A stretch of 64,000 nucleotides of DNA from Marvania coccoides (taxonomy: Eukaryota > Chlorophyta > Trebouxiophyceae > Chlorellales > Chlorellaceae): positions 1,240,001 through 1,304,000 of the forward strand of contig OY978097.1 in the NCBI GenBank assembly GCA_963854735.1. Reading direction: 5' to 3'. Shown here one piece after another: positions 48,403-58,509 of this stretch. The notes beneath the pieces were generated by a model, which saw nothing but the letters and a program-made list of their open reading frames with translations, searched no databases and was not told the origin of the DNA. The translations under genes and the position numbers were made by a program. Every line of letters starts with the position of its first letter. Within the stretch, counting starts at the first letter, position 1.

Positions 48403-51101
48403 TCACATGAGGCTCTTGGCCGCCTTGACCATGGCGTCGGCGGTGATGCCGTACTCCCTGTACAGGATGTCGGCGGGTGCCTGCAGCATGGGGAAGAAAG
48501 AAGCACGTAAGTAAAACAACAAATTATCCATTGGTTTTTTGTGCCTGCCAAAACTTGTGAACAAATAACAATAGCGCGGTTAAAACATGACGCACAGATG
48601 CTCCGAAGCCGTCAACGCCAATCGCAACGTCGACAAACTTGTGCCATCCTTGCGTGCTGCCCGCCTCGATGGAGACCTTCGGCGTCCCTGCGTTTTTTGA
48701 AACCACGAAATGCTCAGTCAGAAGCCGGAAATAGAAGCAAGATGTTTAATACCACTCCTGCTACTCTGGAGGATTTTTTAAATGGTTGCACTCGTAAGAC
48801 TAGTTCTCCGCCCACTCACCCTTGGGGAGGACCGAGTCCTTGTAAGAGGCAGGCTGCTCCTCGTACAGCTCCCAGCAGGGCATGGAGACTACGCGGACCT
48901 TCTTGCCCTCGCCCTCCAGCGTCTTAGCGGCCTCCACAGCCAGCATCAGCTCGGAGCCGGTGCCCACGAGGATGCAGTCGGGGGAGGCGATGTCAGCGCC
49001 GTGCACAGTGTAAGCGCCACGAGAAACTCCCTCCAAGCTGGTAGTATCCATATTCGGCATGCCCTGGCGGGAGAACACCAGGGTGGAGGGGCGCTTGGTG
49101 CCCGTGGCGTTCTGGGCGTTGGCGTTCTCCACGGCGGCCTTGTAGCAGCCAGCAGTTTCGGTTCCATCCGCAGGCCTCATGGTCAGCATTTGCGGCATCG
49201 CGCGGAAGGAGGCCAGGTGCTCGACTGGCTGGTGAGTGGGGCCGTCCTCTCCTAGGCCGATGGAGTCGTGGGTCATCACGTAGATGACGCCAGCCTCGGA
49301 GATGGCGGACATGCGCATGGCGTTACGCATGTAGTCGGAGAAGATGAAGAAGGTGGCGCAGTAGGGGACGAAGCCGGGGGCGTACAGGGAGATGCCGTTG
49401 CAGATGGCGCCCATGGCGTGCTCGCGCACGCCGAAGCGGATGTTGCGCTCGGCGGGGGTGTCCTTCTGGAAGTCGCCAAACATTTTCATGAGGGTCATGT
49501 TGGAGGGGGCGAGATCGGCGGAGCCACCGACGAATCCGGGGATCACGGGCGCCAGGGCGTTGAGCATGGTCTGCGAGTGCAGGCGGGTGGCCAGGCCCTT
49601 ATCAGCGGAGGTGAACTTGGGCAGGGCATCGGCCCAGCCGGCGGGCAGCTTGCCGGTGGCAATGCTCTCGTACTCGGCCCACTCCTCGGGGTACTGCGCC
49701 TTGTACTGCTCGGCCACCTTGTCCCAGGCAGCGTGCGCAGCGCCACCGCGCTTGGCGAACTCGCCAAACTCGTCGTAGGCCTCCTGGGGCACCTCGAACT
49801 CACCGTAGGGCCAGTTCAGGTACTCGCGGGTGGCGGCGGTCTCGGAGGCGCCCAGGGGCGCGCCGTGCACGTCGTGCGAGTCGGCCTTGTTGGGGGAACC
49901 GTAGCCGATCAGGGTGGACACCTTGATGAGGGAGGGCTTGTCGGTGACGGCCTTGGCGGCGGCGATGGCGGCGCGCATGCCGGCCAGGTCGTGGTTGCCG
50001 TCAGCGACGTGCTGCACGTGCCAGCCCATGGCCTCGTAGCGAGCGCACACATCCTCGGTGAAGGAGATCTCCGTGTGGCCGTCGATGGAGATGCGGTTGT
50101 CGTCGTACAGGGCAATCAGCTTGCCCAGGCCCCAGTGGCCAGCCAGGGAGGCGGCCTCGGAGGAGATGCCCTCCATGTTGCAGCCGTCGCCCATGATGAC
50201 GTAGGTGTAGTTGTCGACCAGGTCGAGGCCGGGCTTGTTGAAGCGGCCAGCCAGGTGCTTCTCGGAGAGGGCCAGGCCCACGCCGTTGGCAATACCCTGG
50301 CCCAGGGGGCCGGTGGTGACCTCCACACCCTCGGTGATGAAGTTCTCGGGGTGACCGGGGGTCTTGGAGTCCCACTGGCGGAAGGACTTCAGGTCATCGA
50401 TGGACATGTTGTAGCCCAGCAGGTGCAGCAGGGCGTACTGCAGCATGGAGCCGTGGCCAGCAGACAGCACAAAGCGGTCACGGTTGGTCCACTTGGGGGC
50501 CTTGGGGTCGCCGGTGAGGAAGTCCTTGAACAGGACGTAGGACATGGGCGCGCAGCCCATGGGCAGGCCGGGGTGGCCGGAGTTGGCCTGCATAAAAATA
50601 AAATAAAATGAGATCGAAGTGGAGCACCCATCGGGGGATTCGCAAGAGGGCCGTTGATGCCGTGCATTTGCGCTCAAAGAGTTCAAAATTTTACCTTGTT
50701 CACGCCATCGATGGCGAGGAAGCGAACGGCTGCACAGGGGGAGTGGGCACGGAGGTTTTGTGAGGAAGGGCTATTCGGGAGCAGCACCATCGGCACCACC
50801 GCGGGGGATGAGGGGCGCGTGAACGACACGATCTATTCCAATTGTGGGTGGATCAAGGGCTCGCGGCGCGAAATGTGCAGCCACAAGCCTCCACATCTAG
50901 CCATCGAAAAAATGTCTTACCGTTGATGGCCAGCTCAGCCTCCTTGGACTCGATGGTGCCGGAGGCGGGGGGAGCGACCGCAGTGGCGGAGTTGCGGATC
51001 ACGAACGCGCCGCGCTGGGGGCGGGCAGCCCGGAAAGCTTTGCTGCTCTTCACCAGACCAGCCTTGGGCTGTGCCAGAGACATCTGCATTGCGCTGACCA
51101 T
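48403..51101 (-). CDS. TKL1: Transketolase, plastid
   Basis: Thiamine-diphosphate enzyme of the Calvin cycle and pentose phosphate path; moves two-carbon units between sugar phosphates. Exons 51101-50921, 50729-50695, 50587-48820, 48687-48596 and 48480-48403 join in phase to 717 residues. Transit peptide: [20 protein letters not shown]. Core: [18 protein letters not shown], ThDP motif GDGCNMEG...LIALYDDN, catalytic region [20 protein letters not shown], and the C-terminal domain [11 protein letters not shown] to [19 protein letters not shown]. Codon use is very strongly GC-biased in the main exon, consistent with high expression. A 35-bp exon (50729-50695) encodes the conserved [10 protein letters not shown] join. 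Confidence 0.97.
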
Positions 51102-51649
51102 ATTTGCGTTGTAGACAAACGCAAAGGCAATAATAAAAAGGGAGAATGCTTGTGAACTTTTTCGCTTCCATATCCATTGACTATCTTTCTTCCTACTGGT
51201 TGGAGGCCTTCACTTGGGAGAAGGCATTTTGATTGAAACTTCACCCCCCCTTTCCATAGGGGCAATTTATTGCCCCTTCAGTCATTCCCCTTGGGGTCTT
51301 TGTTTTGGTGCTGGCATGTGCAACATGATGTGAGAGGAGCAGAGCCAATATGGGTCACACATGTGGCCCGTCCGCCGGCATCGCCGAGCTACAAAGAAAT
51401 GCACAGATAGGCGTTTGCAGCGAGAGTGCAAACGCCGCTTATTCATAAACATTCTGCTGCCAACGCAACACCATGCCTTTATGGGCGTGTAGCTTTGGGA
51501 ATTGAGGTGAGCAATGTAACTTTTTTAATTGCATACTAAAAAATATTGATCAACCCAAAACATGGTGGTGTTTTTTCGCTTATTTGTGTATTAAAAAAAA
51601 AATCTTACATAAATAATATAAACAAACATCATAAACCATATATGCTACT
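51102..51649. other. Intergenic upstream of transketolase, with repeat element
   Basis: Between the prolyl-tRNA synthetase stop and the transketolase start, both minus. It holds copy 2 of the palindromic element (listed separately). TGTAA on the minus strand at 51609-51605 is a likely poly(A) signal for the synthetase gene. Confidence 0.55.
51242..51313. repeat. Dispersed palindromic element, copy 2
   Basis: Shares 41 identical bases with copy 1 at 36104-36162, including the perfect palindrome AGGGGCAATTTATTGCCCCT. Downstream similarity continues as CCCCTTGG then TCTTTGTTTTGG, that is, only one TTTTG-like unit rather than an expanded array. It lies about 150 bp upstream of the transketolase start codon on the opposite side from the coding sequence. 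Confidence 0.7.
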
Positions 51650-53368
51650 TCAGTACGATTTCGCAAAGATGGCCACCTCTGTGGCCGGACGGCCGCTCAT
51701 CAGGCACACGCCGCTGTGGGACTCGGGCTGCTCGAAGGGGAAGCACCGCAGCGTGGCGCTGGTCTCTTCTTTCACCAGATCCTCTTCTTCGTCCGTTCCC
51801 GCCCAGGGCCCCCTGGCCCACTTGCCTTCTGCCACCGCCGCCTTCAGCTCGTCGTACGAGCTCACATCCACAATGTTGGCGTCGCGGAATGCGGTGGCCT
51901 TGGCCAGTAGCGAAGCCTGCACTTCCTCCAGCAATGCCATCACCCGTGACACAAATATCCCCGCCTCCAGCGGCACTCCAAACTCCTTGCCTTCTTTGCC
52001 GACAACGTCCCGCCGGCCCAGCACGCAGGTCCCCGACTCCACGTCCCTGGGCCCAATCTCCACCCGCACAGGCACTCCCCGCAGCTCGTAGTGGTTGAAT
52101 TTCCAGCCAGGGGTGCGGTCCATGGAGGCGTCCAGCGCCACCCGCACGCCCGCCGCCTTCAGGGCAGCTTCCTGCCGCTGCGCAGCCTCCAGCACGGCGC
52201 CCACGTCGGTGTCCTTTTTCACGATGGGGACAATGACCACCTGGGTGGGCGCCAGCCGCGGGGGGAACTGCAGCCCTGCGTCGTCTCCGTGCGTCATGAT
52301 GACCCCACCCACCATGCGCGTACTCACCCCCCAGCTGCTCTGGTGCACAAATTTCAACTCGCCGTCCTCCGCCAGGTACCGCGTGTTGAAGGCGCGAGCA
52401 AAGTTGTCGCCCAGATTGTGGGACGTGCCGGCCTGGAGCGCGCGTTTGTCGCCCATCATGGCCTCGATGGTGTAGGTGCAGTTGGCGCCAGCAAACGACT
52501 CCCGGCGGGACTTGCGGCCGGCCACCACCGGCATGGCAGCCACGTCGTAGGCAAAGCGCTCGTACACTCGCAGCATTTTAATGGTTTCTTCCTCTGCCTC
52601 TGCCGGCGTAGCGTGCGCGGTGTGGCCTTCCTGCCACAAAAACTCCAGGGTGCGCACAAAGGGGCGGGTGCGCATCTCCCAGCGGTGCACATTGGCCCAC
52701 TGGTTGATGAGCAGCGGCAGGTCGCGGTAGGACTGCACCCACTGCGAGAACATGTGGTTGACGATGGTCTCAGACGTCGGCCGAACCACAAGGGGCTCCT
52801 CCAGCTCCTTGCCGCCCCCCTTGGTCACCAGCGCCAGCTCGGGGGCAAACCCCTCCACATGCTCTGCCTCCTTTGCCAAGAAAGAGTAAGGAATGAGCTG
52901 CGGAAAGTAGGCATTTTGGTGTCCGGTGGCTTTGAATTCTGCGTCCAGGTGTGATTGAATGCCCTCCCACACGGCGTAGCCGTATGGCCGAATCACCATT
53001 GTGCCACGCACTGGGCCGTAGTCTGCCAGCTGAGCTTCGCGCACCACGTCAAGGTACCACCGAGAAAAGTCTTCGCTACGAGGCGTCACCGCTCGGGCGT
53101 CCGCTTTGCCCCCACCCTGCTGCTGCTTTTTCTGCTGGCGCTTGGACTGCGGCTGCTGTTCGGTGGCTGGCGCGCCTGATGCGGTGGTGGCGCAGGTGAA
53201 GCTGCGCAGGCGGCTGCCCAGCCCCGCCAAACGGGGACGGGGGCACAGCCTGCAGTGGAACGAAATGGGATCAACGAGTGCCGCATTTTTTTCTTTTTAC
53301 GCAAGCTAATGCGAGTACCTGGCGCAATGTGAGCCCCTGCAGACGGGAGCTATCCGGACTGACATCAT
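51650..53368 (-). CDS. PROS: Prolyl-tRNA synthetase, eukaryotic/archaeal-type class II (organelle-targeted)
   Basis: Charges tRNA-Pro. Two exons, 53368-53319 and 53249-51650, join in phase to 549 residues. Exon 1 starts with two adjacent ATGs and reads MMSVRIAPVCRGSHCAR; with the start of exon 2 it is Arg/Ser/Ala-rich like an organelle presequence. Without this exon there is no in-frame ATG. Class II motifs: GTMVIRPYGYAVWEGI (motif 1 region), RTRPFVRTLEFLWQEGHTAH (motif 2), GAGLQ-type motif 3 region HGDDAGLQFPP. The anticodon-binding domain follows (QVVIVPIVKK) and the protein ends in a short C-terminal zinc-domain-like tail (AIFAKSY) typical of the eukaryotic/archaeal type. Plant organelles use this type. 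No separate cytosolic form is in the window. Confidence 0.93.
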
Positions 53369-53621
53369 CCGAGGCTTTTGCATCCCCAAACTGATGGTGC
53401 TGGTCAACTGCGCCGGTGCCCAACGCAGATGTCTAAATTTATTTGTGAATTTTAATCTCAAGAAAATGGGCAATGTGCGATTGAATGGGTGGTAAAAAAA
53501 ATTTGAAAAGGTTTTGTTTTTTTCTTATTCTTAACGCAGCATGTTTTATTTTTTATGCTGTTTATATAATAACAACTTTATAATATAATAGCCAGCTGCT
53601 ACCATTTCAACTCTATCAACG

Positions 53622-54274
53622 ATGTCGCAGCTGACAGAAGCAGACGAGCAAGCAATCATTATGAAGTTCAAACAGGTGAGGGACTTGCACGACAAGAACT
53701 CATCGAGAAATCCCAACACACAACTTGCACCATTTTCGAGAGAACTGCTGCCCTCGATCTGGACCCCTTTTGCTTTCACAAGATCACTTTCACATGAGTT
53801 TGACTTTGCCAAAAGCACGAGTTTGTTCTGCGTTTTCTTTTTCTGCGTGTTTACTTAGCAGCCGCAATGAAGCTCATGCAACCACCCCCGTTCATTTTTT
53901 GCGTGCAGCTCGTCGAGGAAAGGCAAGCACTGGGAGCGGCGGTGATTGACCGAGAGCACGAGTTGGAGGAGCACAACGTAGTCATCAAGTCATTAGAGCA
54001 GCAGGACGGAGCCAAGCGGGCGTGGCGGCTAGTTGGAGATGTGCTGGTGGAGCGGACAGTGGCGGAAATGCGGCCTGAAGTGGCCAAGAACCGCGACAAC
54101 TTGATTGCGGTGCGAGAAAACTTCAAAAAACAGCTGGAGGCTAAGAGCAAGGAGACACAGGCGTTCCAGGAAAAGTACAAAATTCGGATCAAGGATGAAA
54201 ACAATGGTGGCGGCTCAGGCGCTGCTCAAGAGGCATCAGGCTCGTCGGCTCAAGGCGTGCTCGTGAGCTCTTGA
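53622..54274 (+). CDS. PFD2: Prefoldin subunit 2
   Basis: Beta-type subunit of the prefoldin hexamer, which passes unfolded actin and tubulin to the CCT chaperonin. Two exons, 53622-53675 and 53909-54274, join in phase to 139 residues. Features: two long coiled-coil helices with the beta-hairpin pair between them (ERQALGAAVIDREHELEEHN and KRAWRLVGDVLVERTV), then a second helix ending KSKETQAFQEKYKI. The Gly/Ser/Ala-rich tail is extra. Length and the RLVGDVLVERTVAE segment are typical of PFD2. It is divergent from the synthetase gene (253 bp) and convergent with RAF1 (154 bp between stops). Confidence 0.9.
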
Positions 54275-54428
54275 TTTGTTCGCTGCTCCCTTACAATTAA
54301 TAAAAAGATGGAGGAGATAAGATTGAAAGAGAAAAACAAAACCAATGATAAAGAGAGTATTAATCCAAAATATAATTAATAATAAACGTTTCAGAAAAAT
54401 ATATGGTTTAGCCAAGAAGCATGGGTGT

Positions 54429-55850
54429 TTAGACGGACAGCAGCTCCGCCGTGGTGGAGCCCATGACGTCACGCGTGGGCGGGCGGCACAGGAACAGCAC
54501 AGGTCCCAAAATCTTGCTCTCGTCTGAGATGTCTCCGCCACCGACCAACTCCACCCCACCAGTGTCAGAGTCGACCAGGTAGTAAGATTTGGGTTCCAGG
54601 GGGCCCCGCACTCCAGGCTCGGTGTCAATCACCAGCATGCCAGGGCCCATCAGCTTGCGGTATTCATCGTCGGATTTTGCGCCAGAGGATGACCGCAGCG
54701 ACGGCAAGTCAGCACAGTTGGGGATGGAAAACGCCACGGGGCGGCCAGCCAGAGAGACCACGGACCAGGCAGGCAGGGGCACCCACCGCCAGGATCCAGC
54801 TCCTTCAGGGATGGTGAAGGCGGCAAAAGCGCCTTCGGAAGCAACCTTTGGCGCCGATCGCACGGCATCGGCGGAAACGTCGGCGAGGGAGCCGGCCACC
54901 GCAATGGGGCGGCACCCCACTTCTTCCTTGGTCAGGCGCAGCACGTTGAGCATGGCCTGAGGGGAGTCGCTGGCTGGGGCCACGGCTGTGCCAATGTCGC
55001 CAGCCACGGAAGCCAGCTTCTCACGCCCTGCCTCGGTTTCCACAATCGCCAAGCCCTTCTTTGCGTACTTCTCCGCGGTTTCCTCGCTGCGGCACTCCAG
55101 CGCGTCGCGGTAGTACTTGTACGCCAAGCAATCAGCAGGCGAGTCGGAGAACCCCTCGCGGGCGCCGGCACGACGCTCGTGCTCCTTGATAGCGCGCGCC
55201 AGGACCTTGCACTCCGCGTGCTCCAGCGCGTTCCTGGCGATGTAGTCCACCGCCGCAGCGCGTTGTTTGCCCGACAAGAAGCGCAGTTCGTGCAACAGCA
55301 CCTCGCTGCCAGACATGTCAAACTGAGCCAGCACCTCGGGTTCCACATGGCCATCGCGCTTCAGGGAGTCGTAGATGGAGGCAGCGGAGGTCCACAGGTT
55401 TTGCGTCTTTCGCTCCAGGCCAGACGTCTCCTCCACGGTGAACGCGTCAATGCCCTTGCTGGCCAAAATAGGCAGCAGCTTGGCCAGCTGGTGCCACTTC
55501 CCCGCCTGGGCCTGCAGGCGGTTGAGCATCTCGTCGGTGGACGCCGAGGTCTCTGCGGACGACGGGGCAGAGGAGCTGGCGCTGTCCATGAATCCAGGGG
55601 GGGGGCGGAAGTTGCGGAAGGCGGGGGTGTCAGAGGCCGTGATGATGCCGGGCGGGGCACCAGGGGAGCCAGGGATGAGCAGGCTGCCGGGACGAGAGGG
55701 CGGCGAGGAATTCTCTTGGCCAGGAATGATCAACCGCCCTGGCGGCTTGTTGGCATCCCCGCCGAAGCTGGGCCCGCCCATTCTGCAGCGCACTGCCCGG
55801 TCTCTCACGGGGCACCGCCCAGCACGAAAGCAAGTTTGATTGAGCCGCAT
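54429..55850 (-). CDS. RAF1: Rubisco accumulation factor 1, plastid
   Basis: Assembly chaperone that holds Rubisco large-subunit dimers before the octamer forms. Single exon, 473 residues, starting at MRLNQTCFRAGRC; the first about 80 residues are a transit peptide and a Pro/Gly-rich linker. Order: FRNFRPPPGF motif, N-terminal helical domain (about 105-260) with GSEVLLHELRFLSGKQRAAA and LARAIKEHERR, a linker rich in S/A, then the beta-rich dimerisation domain (about 330-470) with WRWVPLPAWSVVSLAGRPVA, YYLVDSD and GPVLFLCRPPTRD. These agree with plant and cyanobacterial RAF1. Found only in organisms with form IB Rubisco, so it supports a green phototroph. It is divergent from the nucleotidase gene (228 bp). 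Confidence 0.92.
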   Translation of the reverse strand: MRLNQTCFRAGRCPVRDRAVRCRMGGPSFGGDANKPPGRLIIPGQENSSPPSRPGSLLIPGSPGAPPGIITASDTPAFRNFRPPPGFMDSASSSAPSSAETSASTDEMLNRLQAQAGKWHQLAKLLPILASKGIDAFTVEETSGLERKTQNLWTSAASIYDSLKRDGHVEPEVLAQFDMSGSEVLLHELRFLSGKQRAAAVDYIARNALEHAECKVLARAIKEHERRAGAREGFSDSPADCLAYKYYRDALECRSEETAEKYAKKGLAIVETEAGREKLASVAGDIGTAVAPASDSPQAMLNVLRLTKEEVGCRPIAVAGSLADVSADAVRSAPKVASEGAFAAFTIPEGAGSWRWVPLPAWSVVSLAGRPVAFSIPNCADLPSLRSSSGAKSDDEYRKLMGPGMLVIDTEPGVRGPLEPKSYYLVDSDTGGVELVGGGDISDESKILGPVLFLCRPPTRDVMGSTTAELLSV

Positions 55851-56078
55851 GGTGGTGGGATTCGTTAAATTATCGCACCCAGCCGGAGGGAGCACAGCTT
55901 CAGTGGCGAGCGATTTTCTTCAATACGGTTTTTGGGGGGGGATTAATTAAAGCTACAATGCGCTACGCTTGGGGGGCGAAATTGTTGTAGCTCCAATCCT
56001 GACTGCGTAAAAAGAATGGTCTAGCCACAATTTGAAGTACTTGAACCGCAGATTATAAAATAATTAAAACATTGCAAC

Positions 56079-57988
56079 ATGAAGCCAGTCAATCCCCCTC
56101 GGTCTGCGGCTCCAGCCTTGCCGTGGTTGAACATTTCAATTTCAGTTTCGAAAACCAGGCGGCGACCACGCCCACGGTCGCTTCCCCGCGAGCGCGATGC
56201 GGCCCCCAAGGCAGAATTGATGCATGCAGACGCCCCCACAAGTGCTGCAGAGCCGAGTGCTGCAGTTTCGGATGCAGACGCGGCGCCCGCCCTGCTGCCC
56301 TGGCAGGAGCTGCTGTCCACGGGGGAGCCCGAGATCTTTGGTCCCCGAGCGCGGAGCGCCTCTGATGCAGCGGTTCTCCGGCGCAAGGGCCACCTGAAGG
56401 AGCAGGACCGCTTCATTCAGTTTTTGCTCGACATGCACACCACCCACACCAGCCTGGAGGTGATGCAAAAGGTGGAGCGCTGGGTGGAGGAGCACCGCCG
56501 GGACCCACGCTCCAGCCGCCTCCGCCGCGTGGTCCCCAACCTGGGCTCGTTCTTCACCCACCTCCGCCTGGTCGACGCCTTTTTGGAGTATGACGAGTTT
56601 TTCGCGCTGTCCCGCCGGCAGTACGTGCACCCCAACTTTGCCGAGATGCGCCACATTCTCAACATCGCGCAAGTCCACGCCTCCGCAGCCTCCCTTCGCC
56701 TGGTGACGTTTGACGCGGACGGCACTCTGTACGCAGACGGCGCCCACATGCAGCACGACAACGCCATGATCCGGCTCATCGTGCAGCTGATGCGGTCTAA
56801 TGTGCACGTGGCTATCGTCACAGCGGCGGGGTACCCGGGCGCCCCAGAGCGGTTTGAGCAGCGGGTGGAGGGCCTGCTGGCAGCGTTTCGTGCGCTGGAT
56901 CTGCCGCGCAGCGTAACCGACCGGTTCCACATCATGGGCGGCGAGTGCAACTACCTGCTGCGGGTGTCCAGGGCGCGGGACTACCGCTTGGAGTTTGTGC
57001 CCGAGGAGGAGTGGAAGTCGCGGTACATGCGGTCTTGGCGCCAGCAAGACATCCAGGAGCTGCTGCACGACGCGGAGGCGCTGCTGCTGGAGGGCGCGGC
57101 GCGGCTGAGGCTCCCGGTGACCGTCTTGCGCAAGGAGCGGGCGGTGGGCGTCATCCCGACGGGGCCCACCATTTACGAGGTCAGTCAGTCAGTTTTTTAA
57201 TTGTTTTGAGTTTCAGTCTTTTCTTTTCTTTTCTTTTCTTTTCTTTTCTTTTCTTTTCTTTTCTTTTCTTTTCTTTTCTTTTCTTTTCTTTTCTTTTCTT
57301 TTCTTTTCTTTTCTTTTCTTTTCTGTTCTGTTCTGTTCTGTTCTGTTCTGTTCTGTTCTGTTCTGTTCTGTTCTGTTCTGTTCTGTTCTGTTCTGTTCTG
57401 TTCTGTTCTGTTCTGTTCTGTTCTGTTCTGTTCTGTTCTGTTCTGTTCTGTTCTGTTCTGTTCTGTTCTGTTCTGTTCTGTTCTGTTCTGTTCTGTTCTG
57501 TTCTGTTCTGTTCTGTTCTGTTCTGTTCTGTTCTGTTCTGTTCTGTTCTGTTCTGTTCTGTTCTGTTTTCAGTGTTTTCAGTGTTTTTAGTTTTTTTGCG
57601 CATATCCTTCATGCAACTAACCTCCCCCCCCTAACCCCCCCCCCCCTCCTTTCAAAAAAAGGTGTTGGAGGACCTGGCAATCACGGTGCAGGCGCGGTTG
57701 GAGTCCAAGCTGCCCTTCTGCGCTTTCAACGGTGGGAACGACGTGTTTGTGGACGTGGGGAACAAGAGTCTGGGCCTGGAGGCGCTGATGGACCACTTGC
57801 AGCTGGACCCGCCCGACGTGCTGCACGTGGGCGACCGCTTCACCGACTCTGGCAACGACTCTGCCACACGCGACTGCTGCTCCATCCTGTGGGTGGCCAA
57901 CCCCGAGGAAACTTATTTTTTCATTAATTTACTGTTGAAAGACGTGTCCAAGCAGCGGTACGGCGGCGGCCACTCTTACATCGAGTAA
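56079..57988 (+). CDS. ISN1: IMP-specific 5'-nucleotidase (ISN1)
   Basis: HAD-like phosphatase that turns IMP into inosine. Exons 56079-57179 and 57662-57988 join in phase to 475 residues. The first about 70 residues are low-complexity (Arg, Ala, Pro) and may target an organelle. The ISN1 region starts near RRKGHLKEQDRFIQFLLDMH, followed by the HAD motif TFDADGTLYADG (catalytic Asp pair), VAIVTAAGYPGA (motif II Thr), and FCAFNGGNDVFVDVGNK...LHVGDRFTDSGND (motif IV acidic pair). Family known from fungi, Plasmodium, and some algae. The single intron is 482 bp, of which about 350 bp are pentanucleotide repeats; the acceptor is unusual, AAAAAAAG preceded by a C-rich tract. Confidence 0.9.
57218..57566. 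repeat. Compound pentanucleotide array TTTTC then TTCTG, intronic
   Basis: About 21 TTTTC units (57218-57323) followed by about 48 TTCTG units (to 57566) inside the ISN1 intron. The two arrays differ by one base per unit and switch sharply near 57324. Long translated frames here are repeat artefacts. Confidence 0.97.
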
Positions 57989-58509
57989 CGATTTTTCTTT
58001 TTTTTCTTTCTTTAAGGTTTTTAGGATTATAGTTTTTATTTGTTTTTTTTTCAATGATGTTTTGTTTTGTTTTTCAGTCGCTCTCTGGTAACAGTAAACG
58101 AAACAATACTGAAAACTGAAAACAAAACAAACAGAAAAAACCTGAATGGGGGGGGACGGAGTCACCAAAACTCATTCACACGGTTTTGTTTACATGTCAG
58201 GTTTACAGATTTGTTTTCAGATTTCAGTTTTGTGTGTTTCCAAGTATATAACGAAACAAAACAGGAAAACAAAACACGCTGTGGTTCGGTTTGTTTCAGT
58301 TGCAAAACTGAAACTAGAAAAAAAACCGACCTTGGTGTTTTTGTATTGTTGAAATGTTGTGACCTTGATGCTTTTAAAAAAAAAAAAAAAAAACTGGCCT
58401 GATGTGGAAAAATACACAAACTCAAAACTGAAACCCACAAAAAAACCTTTTCTCTTTGCTTTTTTGTTCAACAGATTTCTATCAAAACACTTTGTCACCA
58501 CTCAGTCAG
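57989..58509. other. Intergenic between convergent ISN1 and sterol reductase, with small palindromes
   Basis: Rich in runs of T and A and in copies of CAGTTT or AAACTG on both strands, including TTTCAGTTGCAAAACTGAAA at 58294-58313, an 8-bp stem with a GCAA loop. No coding sequence recognised. Confidence 0.5.

Noticed and set aside
49268..50611. 447-codon plus-strand open frame antisense to transketolase, rich in Gly, Val and His
   Set aside because: It exists because the strongly GC-biased codons of transketolase remove stops from the opposite strand. No homology, start context or splicing logic.
57181..57634. Frames of repeating N-R-T-E-Q or C-S-V-L-F units
   Set aside because: Pure translation of the pentanucleotide array inside the ISN1 intron.
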